A stretch of DNA of 64,000 nucleotides from JAMLJG01 sp035327585 (GTDB taxonomy: Bacteria > Verrucomicrobiota > Kiritimatiellia > CAIVKH01): NCBI GenBank assembly GCA_035327585.1, contig DAOLDD010000005.1, positions 62,001 through 126,000 on the forward strand. The letters run 5' to 3'. Position 1 is the first letter of the stretch, and each line of letters starts with the position of its first letter. Below, one piece after another: positions 60,452 to 64,000 of the stretch. A model generated the notes under the pieces. It made no database searches. It was given only the letters and a program-made list of their open reading frames with translations, and was not told the DNA's origin. A program made the translations under genes and the position numbers.

Positions 60452-60539
60452 GCGCTGATTCTCCTTGCGGGTGTTGTGAGAATAAGTTCGCTGGTGGCCG
60501 CCCGGCCTTACAGGAGGGATCCGCTCGTCGCGCACGGCT

Positions 60540-60941
60540 TCACATCCAGGACCGACACGCCAGATCCGGTATTCTTGAAAATTCGGCCAGATTTCCCGTG
60601 ATCAACCCAACGGAGGCTTCAAGCGCCGTCGCGGCGATCAGGACATCCAATGGGCCAATGGGCATCCCCCGCTGTTCAAGGGTGGTGCGAATCAGCGCGG
60701 CCCGCGCGGCGGTTTGCCGCACGAAAGGCAATTCGTGCACCGATTCAAGGAACAGCTCCACTTTGGCCCGTTCACGTTCACGACGGCTTGCGGCGCAGCG
60801 CGCCACGCCAACCATCAACTCGTATCGCGTGATAACGGATACCGCGAGCTCGTCGGGGGCGTGGAGCCGGGCCTGGCCCACCGCGTCCGGGTGGCCGCGC
60901 AACAGCGCGATGCAGGTGTCCGTGTCGAGCAGGAGCTTCAC
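60540..60941 (-). CDS. vapC: VapC-type PIN toxin
   Basis: A 133-residue PIN-domain RNase. Asp6 in LLLDTDTCIALL, Glu41 in TRYELMVGVA and Asp98 in IGPLDVLIAATA form the metal site. The usual fourth acidic position falls in ITGNLAEF. It overlaps the vapB gene by 4 bases. Toxic RNA cleavage is expected, controlled by the AbrB-type antitoxin. It resembles FitB/VapC of many bacteria. Confidence 0.92.
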   Translation of the reverse strand: MKLLLDTDTCIALLRGHPDAVGQARLHAPDELAVSVITRYELMVGVARCAASRRERERAKVELFLESVHELPFVRQTAARAALIRTTLEQRGMPIGPLDVLIAATALEASVGLITGNLAEFSRIPDLACRSWM

Positions 60942-61162
60942 AGTTCCACCGGACGGTGTTTGCCCTGCTTGGGACGTCGAAACGCGGCATCCTTGATGTG
61001 AATCTGCTCAAAAAAACCCGCGGGCCAACGGGCGGATTTGACCGGCTCGACGAACCAACCGTTCCCGAACGGAACGATGGAAACCGTGGCCTCGCGCGGA
61101 TTGAGGAGGCGCGGAATGCGAAGGGCCATCGAATTGCCGGAACGAAAGACTTTTGTCTGCAT
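60938..61162 (-). CDS. vapB: AbrB/SpoVT-type VapB antitoxin
   Basis: A 74-residue DNA-binding antitoxin. The N-terminal TKVFRSGNSMALRIPRLL is the AbrB-like swapped-hairpin fold, and the C-terminal half (EQIHIKDAAFRRPKQGKHRPVEL) binds the toxin. The start is ATG 61162; upstream codons overlap the promoter. ATGA overlap with vapC. Confidence 0.92.
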   Translation of the reverse strand: MQTKVFRSGNSMALRIPRLLNPREATVSIVPFGNGWFVEPVKSARWPAGFFEQIHIKDAAFRRPKQGKHRPVEL

Positions 61163-61168
61163 GTGAAT

Positions 61169-61197
61169 ACGGTATATACAAAAGACCACCCTGTCAA
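61169..61197 (-). promoter_or_regulatory. Promoter of vapBC (predicted leaderless)
   Basis: Minus strand: perfect TTGACA (61197-61192), 17 bases, TACCGT (61174-61169), then 6 bases to ATG 61162. An overlapping GTATATAC palindrome (61172-61179) is a possible operator. Confidence 0.5.
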
Positions 61198-61298
61198 GCG
61201 GAGTGCGCGCCGCGCCGACCCCGGCCACGCCTGGCGGTGAACGGGTGGCGCGCGCGCCAGCGTTGTGCTAGAAATGGCGGCCTGTCGAAAGGATCACC

Positions 61299-62795
61299 AT
61301 GAGCGCTCCCATTTCCAATGTACGCCCGCCCGCGGATGACGTGATTGCGCAAATCGCGGACTATGTGACCGGCGCACCGCCCGATGGCGCCGAGGCGCGC
61401 GACACGGCGCGGCACTGCCTGATGGACAGCATCGGTTGCGCGCTGATGGCGCTGAAATATCCCGGGTGCACGAAGCTGCTCGGCCCCGTTGTGCCCGGCG
61501 CCACGCTGCCCGGCGGCGCGCGCGTACTCGGCATGGACGACGAACTCGACCCCGTGCGCGGCGCGTTTTGCAACGGCGCGCTGATCCGCTGGCTCGATTT
61601 CAACGACACCTGGCTCGCCGCGGAATGGGGACATCCCTCCGACAACCTCGGCGGCATCCTCGCGGTCGCGGACTGGATGTGCAGGAGGGAGCAGGGAGCT
61701 GGGAGAAAGAAATGTGGAGAAGGAAATTCTCCCAACTCCCCATCCGTCTCCGACATCCTCACCGCCGCGATCCGCGCGCACGAGATCCAGGGCGTGCTCG
61801 CGCTGGAGAACAGTTTCAACCGCGCGGGCATGGATCACGTGATCCTCGTGCGCATCGCGACGACGGCGGTCGTGACCGCGATGCTGGGCGGTACGCGCGA
61901 GCAGGTGATCAACGCGGTGTCGAACGCGTGGGCGGACGGCGGCGCGCTGCGCGTCTACCGCCATGCGCCGAACACCGGCTCGCGCAAATCGTGGGCCGCC
62001 GGCGACGCGACGAGCCGCGCGGTCTGGCACGCGCTCAACGCATTGCGCGGCGAGATGGGCTATCCCGGCGCACTCACGACGAAAACGTGGGGCTTCCAGG
62101 ACGCGATCTTCCGCAACAAATCCATCGGGCTCGCGCGGCCGCTCGGCTCCTATGTGATGGAGCACGTGCTGTTCAAGATTTCGTTCCCCGCGGAGTTCCA
62201 CGCGCAGACCGCGGTGGAGTGCGCGTTCAAGCTGCATCCGCTGGTGAAGGACCGGCTGGACCAGATCACGCGGGTCGAGCTGACCACGCACGAATCCGCG
62301 ATCCGCATCATCGACAAGGCCGGCCCGCTGCACAATCCGGCGGACCGCGACCACTGCCTGCAATACATGACCGCCATCGGCCTGATCTTCGGCCAGCTCA
62401 CGGCGGACCACTACGAGGACACCGTGGCGAAGGACCCGCGCATCGACGCGTTGCGCGCGAAGATGGTGGTGGCCGAGGACAAGCGGTACAGCGCGGACTA
62501 TCTCGATCCCGACAAACGTTCCATCGCGAACGCGGTGCAGGTGTTCTTCACCGACGGCACGCACACGGAGAAGATCGAGGTCGAATATCCCGTCGGCCAT
62601 CGCCGCCGCCGCGCGGAAGGCATTCCCTTGCTCGTGAGGAAATTCCAGGAAGCGCTCGCGGAGCGGTTCGCGCCCGCACGCTGCTGGCGGATACTCAACG
62701 TGTTCCAGGACCCGCAGCGGCTGGAAAAGATGAAGGCGAGCGAGTTGATGGATTTGTTCGTGGCGAACCCGTCCGATCCGGCGGATCGCCCGTGA
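61299..62795 (+). CDS. prpD: MmgE/PrpD-family 2-methylcitrate dehydratase, repeat-interrupted
   Basis: A 498-residue PrpD-type dehydratase. DTARHCLMDSIGCALMALKYPGC, RWLDFNDTWLAAEWGHPSDNLGG, NRAGMDHV, RKSWAAGDATSRAV and PAEFHAQTAVECAFKLHP are typical. It would dehydrate 2-methylcitrate in the cycle whose other genes (prpB, prpC) lie at 6019-8089. Residues about 128-147 (CRREQGAGRKKCGEGNSPN) are read from a repeat insertion at 61682-61735. GGATCACC precedes the ATG. Confidence 0.9.
   Translation: MSAPISNVRPPADDVIAQIADYVTGAPPDGAEARDTARHCLMDSIGCALMALKYPGCTKLLGPVVPGATLPGGARVLGMDDELDPVRGAFCNGALIRWLDFNDTWLAAEWGHPSDNLGGILAVADWMCRREQGAGRKKCGEGNSPNSPSVSDILTAAIRAHEIQGVLALENSFNRAGMDHVILVRIATTAVVTAMLGGTREQVINAVSNAWADGGALRVYRHAPNTGSRKSWAAGDATSRAVWHALNALRGEMGYPGALTTKTWGFQDAIFRNKSIGLARPLGSYVMEHVLFKISFPAEFHAQTAVECAFKLHPLVKDRLDQITRVELTTHESAIRIIDKAGPLHNPADRDHCLQYMTAIGLIFGQLTADHYEDTVAKDPRIDALRAKMVVAEDKRYSADYLDPDKRSIANAVQVFFTDGTHTEKIEVEYPVGHRRRRAEGIPLLVRKFQEALAERFAPARCWRILNVFQDPQRLEKMKASELMDLFVANPSDPADRP
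61682..61735. repeat. GGGAGCAGGGAG-type hairpin insertion inside prpD (copy G2)
   Basis: GGAGGGAGCAGGGAGCTGGG followed by AGAA on the left and TTCTCCCAACTCCCC (61727-61741) on the right form an inverted pair around a GA-rich centre. Same family as 58376-58432, kept in frame. Confidence 0.75.
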
Positions 62796-62805
62796 GGACA
62801 CCCCC

Positions 62806-63489
62806 ATGACTGACTGGTTGATTGCATTGCTCGTGGGCGCCGGGATCGGCGCGTTTGCGGTGTGGCGTGGGCGCGGGAAACGCCCGGCGCCGGCAGCGCA
62901 GGTCACCGTGCATTCCTCCATTGAGGAACTGCGCACGATTGGCGAGTTGTCGGTGTTCAAGGCGCTGACGAAGGAGATCGTCACCGCGCGCGACCACTGG
63001 GCGGGTTCGTTCGGCCAGCGCTATCTCGAATGGCTGTTCACCTCGAAGAAGATGGCGATGATCTTCGCGTTCGACATCGATTTCCGTTTCGACCTGCGCG
63101 ATCCCGCGTTCCGGATCATCAAAAGCGACGGCGGCGTCCGCCTCGAATTGCCGCCGCTGCGCTACGACATCCACATCCGCGACATCACGTTCTATGACGA
63201 GCAGAAGACCAAGATGATGCCGTGGCTCCTGCCGGACCTGATCAACGCCGCGTTCGGCTCGGGCTTTAACGAGCAGGATCGCAACAAGCTGAAGGACGAG
63301 GCGCGCGCGCAGGCCGAGAAGCTCGCGGCGAACCTCGTCCACCGCCTCAAACCCGAAGTCCATAGCTCCGCCCGCGAAACGCTGTTGCTGCTCGCCCGCG
63401 GCTTCACCGACCAACCGGTGGAGATCGTTTTCGAAGACAAGGTACCCCAGCAGGCCTCCGTGGAATTCGCCGCCGAGCCACGCCGCTGA
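62806..63489 (+). CDS. DUF4230-family membrane-anchored protein
   Basis: A 227-residue protein with an N-terminal membrane segment (DWLIALLVGAGIGAFAVW) and a DUF4230-like domain (about 35-215): HSSIEELRTIGELSVFKALTKEIV, FAFDIDFRFDLRD and LELPPLRYDIHIRDITFYDEQ. The family is widespread and uncharacterised. It starts 10 bases after prpD and may be co-transcribed. No catalytic residues are evident. Confidence 0.82.
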   Translation: MTDWLIALLVGAGIGAFAVWRGRGKRPAPAAQVTVHSSIEELRTIGELSVFKALTKEIVTARDHWAGSFGQRYLEWLFTSKKMAMIFAFDIDFRFDLRDPAFRIIKSDGGVRLELPPLRYDIHIRDITFYDEQKTKMMPWLLPDLINAAFGSGFNEQDRNKLKDEARAQAEKLAANLVHRLKPEVHSSARETLLLLARGFTDQPVEIVFEDKVPQQASVEFAAEPRR

Positions 63490-63552
63490 CGGTTGTTTAT
63501 CGCGCTCGTCCACCTGCCAACCGAGGCGTGGCGATACGGACGGAAAGAAGGA

Positions 63553-63580
63553 TTGACGGAAATCCGTACCGCGGTATGGT
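63553..63580 (+). promoter_or_regulatory. Promoter of the terminal vapBC (predicted leaderless)
   Basis: TTGACG (63553-63558), 16 bases, TATGGT (63575-63580), then 6 bases to GTG 63587. Confidence 0.55.
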
Positions 63581-63586
63581 TGCATC

Positions 63587-63856
63587 GTGAAAACGACGAT
63601 CGATATTCCCGAACCGCTTTATAAACGCGCTAAAATCAAAGCCTTGGAGCGAGGTGAGACCCTTCGGCAAGTGGTTCTTGCTGCGCTGGCCAATGATTTG
63701 GATGCGCCCGGATTGGCTGTGCGGGAGGGAAGTTTTGCGCAACGTCGAATCCTGACGCCTGCGTTCGTAGCGCACGAGGCCAAGGGTTCCTATCGGACAC
63801 AGGCCTGCCAGCCGGACATCACCCGCCTCATTTCCGAGGAACGCGATGAACGATAA
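63587..63856 (+). CDS. vapB: Ribbon-helix-helix (CopG-like) antitoxin
   Basis: An 89-residue antitoxin. The N-terminal KTTIDIPEPLYKRAKIKALERGETLRQVV is a ribbon-helix-helix DNA-binding domain. The C-terminal half (FVAHEAKGSYRTQACQPDI) is the probable toxin-binding part. Start is GTG 63587, 6 bases after the -10. It overlaps the PIN toxin gene by 11 bases. Confidence 0.88.
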   Translation: MKTTIDIPEPLYKRAKIKALERGETLRQVVLAALANDLDAPGLAVREGSFAQRRILTPAFVAHEAKGSYRTQACQPDITRLISEERDER

Positions 63857-64000
63857 GGAGTTGTTTTTCGACACCAGCTATCTGGCCCGGTTGTATGTGG
63901 AGGATGCGGGATTTCTGGAAATCCGTCGGCTGACTGACGCCGTGAACAGGATCGCGCTGGCCTGGCACGCACACACCGAACTCGTATCGGCGCTTCATCG
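63846..64000 (+). CDS. vapC: VapC-type PIN toxin, N-terminal part (cut by window end)
   Basis: ATG 63846 opens a frame running off the end: FFDTSYLARLYVEDAGFLEIRRL gives the first Asp of a PIN domain, and the later HTELVSALHR supplies the Glu-containing helix start. It overlaps the antitoxin gene by 11 bases. Only about 51 residues are visible. Confidence 0.85.
   Translation, partial: MNDKELFFDTSYLARLYVEDAGFLEIRRLTDAVNRIALAWHAHTELVSALH

Overview
The window is high-GC bacterial chromosome around a dnaA-dnaN replication locus. Several traits point to the PVC group (Verrucomicrobiota / Kiritimatiellota / Lentisphaerota-like), but the lineage is inferred from gene content only: MurA with Asp in place of the catalytic Cys, Hanks-type kinases, an SHD1-domain lipoprotein, a HAF-repeat protein, a DUF4914 protein, large secreted proteins and lone pseudopilins.

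Layout. 1-2394: secreted surface proteins. 2395-4291: repeat-rich spacer, a 39-residue basic protein and a Phd/PIN toxin-antitoxin pair. 4420-8089: dihydropyrimidinase-like hydrolase, then prpB and prpC (prpD lies 53 kb away at 61299). 8158-10106 (minus): nth and rtcB. 10298-14399: argG, hicBA, lysA, then queA on the other strand. 14492-18997: pseudopilin, glmS, a four-helix-bundle gene, murA. 19057-21687 (minus): Spy-like protein, alpha/beta hydrolase, M24 peptidase. 22094-24803: dnaA, a probable origin, dnaN. 24989-31496: tRNA-Gln, sixA, ptsP, a beta-barrel, a HAF protein, a sigma factor. 31493-41236: apt, a flavoprotein plus a photolyase homologue, hslO, small regulators, a DUF4914 P-loop protein behind a terminator-bearing leader, sufE. 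41252-53161: secreted GH13 enzyme, a RAYT transposase fused to a DprA/SLOG-like domain, a 3D lipoprotein, a CzcCBA/Cus metal-efflux operon. 53219-58315: GT4 glycosyltransferase, ankyrin/SHD1/nuclease lipoprotein, Ser/Thr kinase, uppP. 58389-64000: OvoA-type methyltransferase, M29 aminopeptidase, VapBC, prpD, DUF4230, a second VapBC cut by the window end.

Two themes stand out. First, at least nine families of short palindromic or tandem repeats are scattered between genes and also lie in frame inside coding sequences (queA, rtcB, the OvoA-like methyltransferase, prpD, the RAYT gene) or form gene ends (nth, the four-helix-bundle gene, and the stop codons of lysA and the M29 peptidase). This resembles Rickettsia palindromic elements. 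Two plausible movers are present: the RAYT-SLOG fusion and the four-helix-bundle gene, which is bracketed by inverted repeat arrays. Second, all four toxin-antitoxin operons, and also sufE and the 3D lipoprotein gene (nearly also hslO and the metal-efflux operon), show a -35/-10 promoter whose -10 ends about 6 bases before the start codon, which predicts leaderless mRNAs.

Most long open frames antisense to the listed genes are high-GC shadows and were left out.
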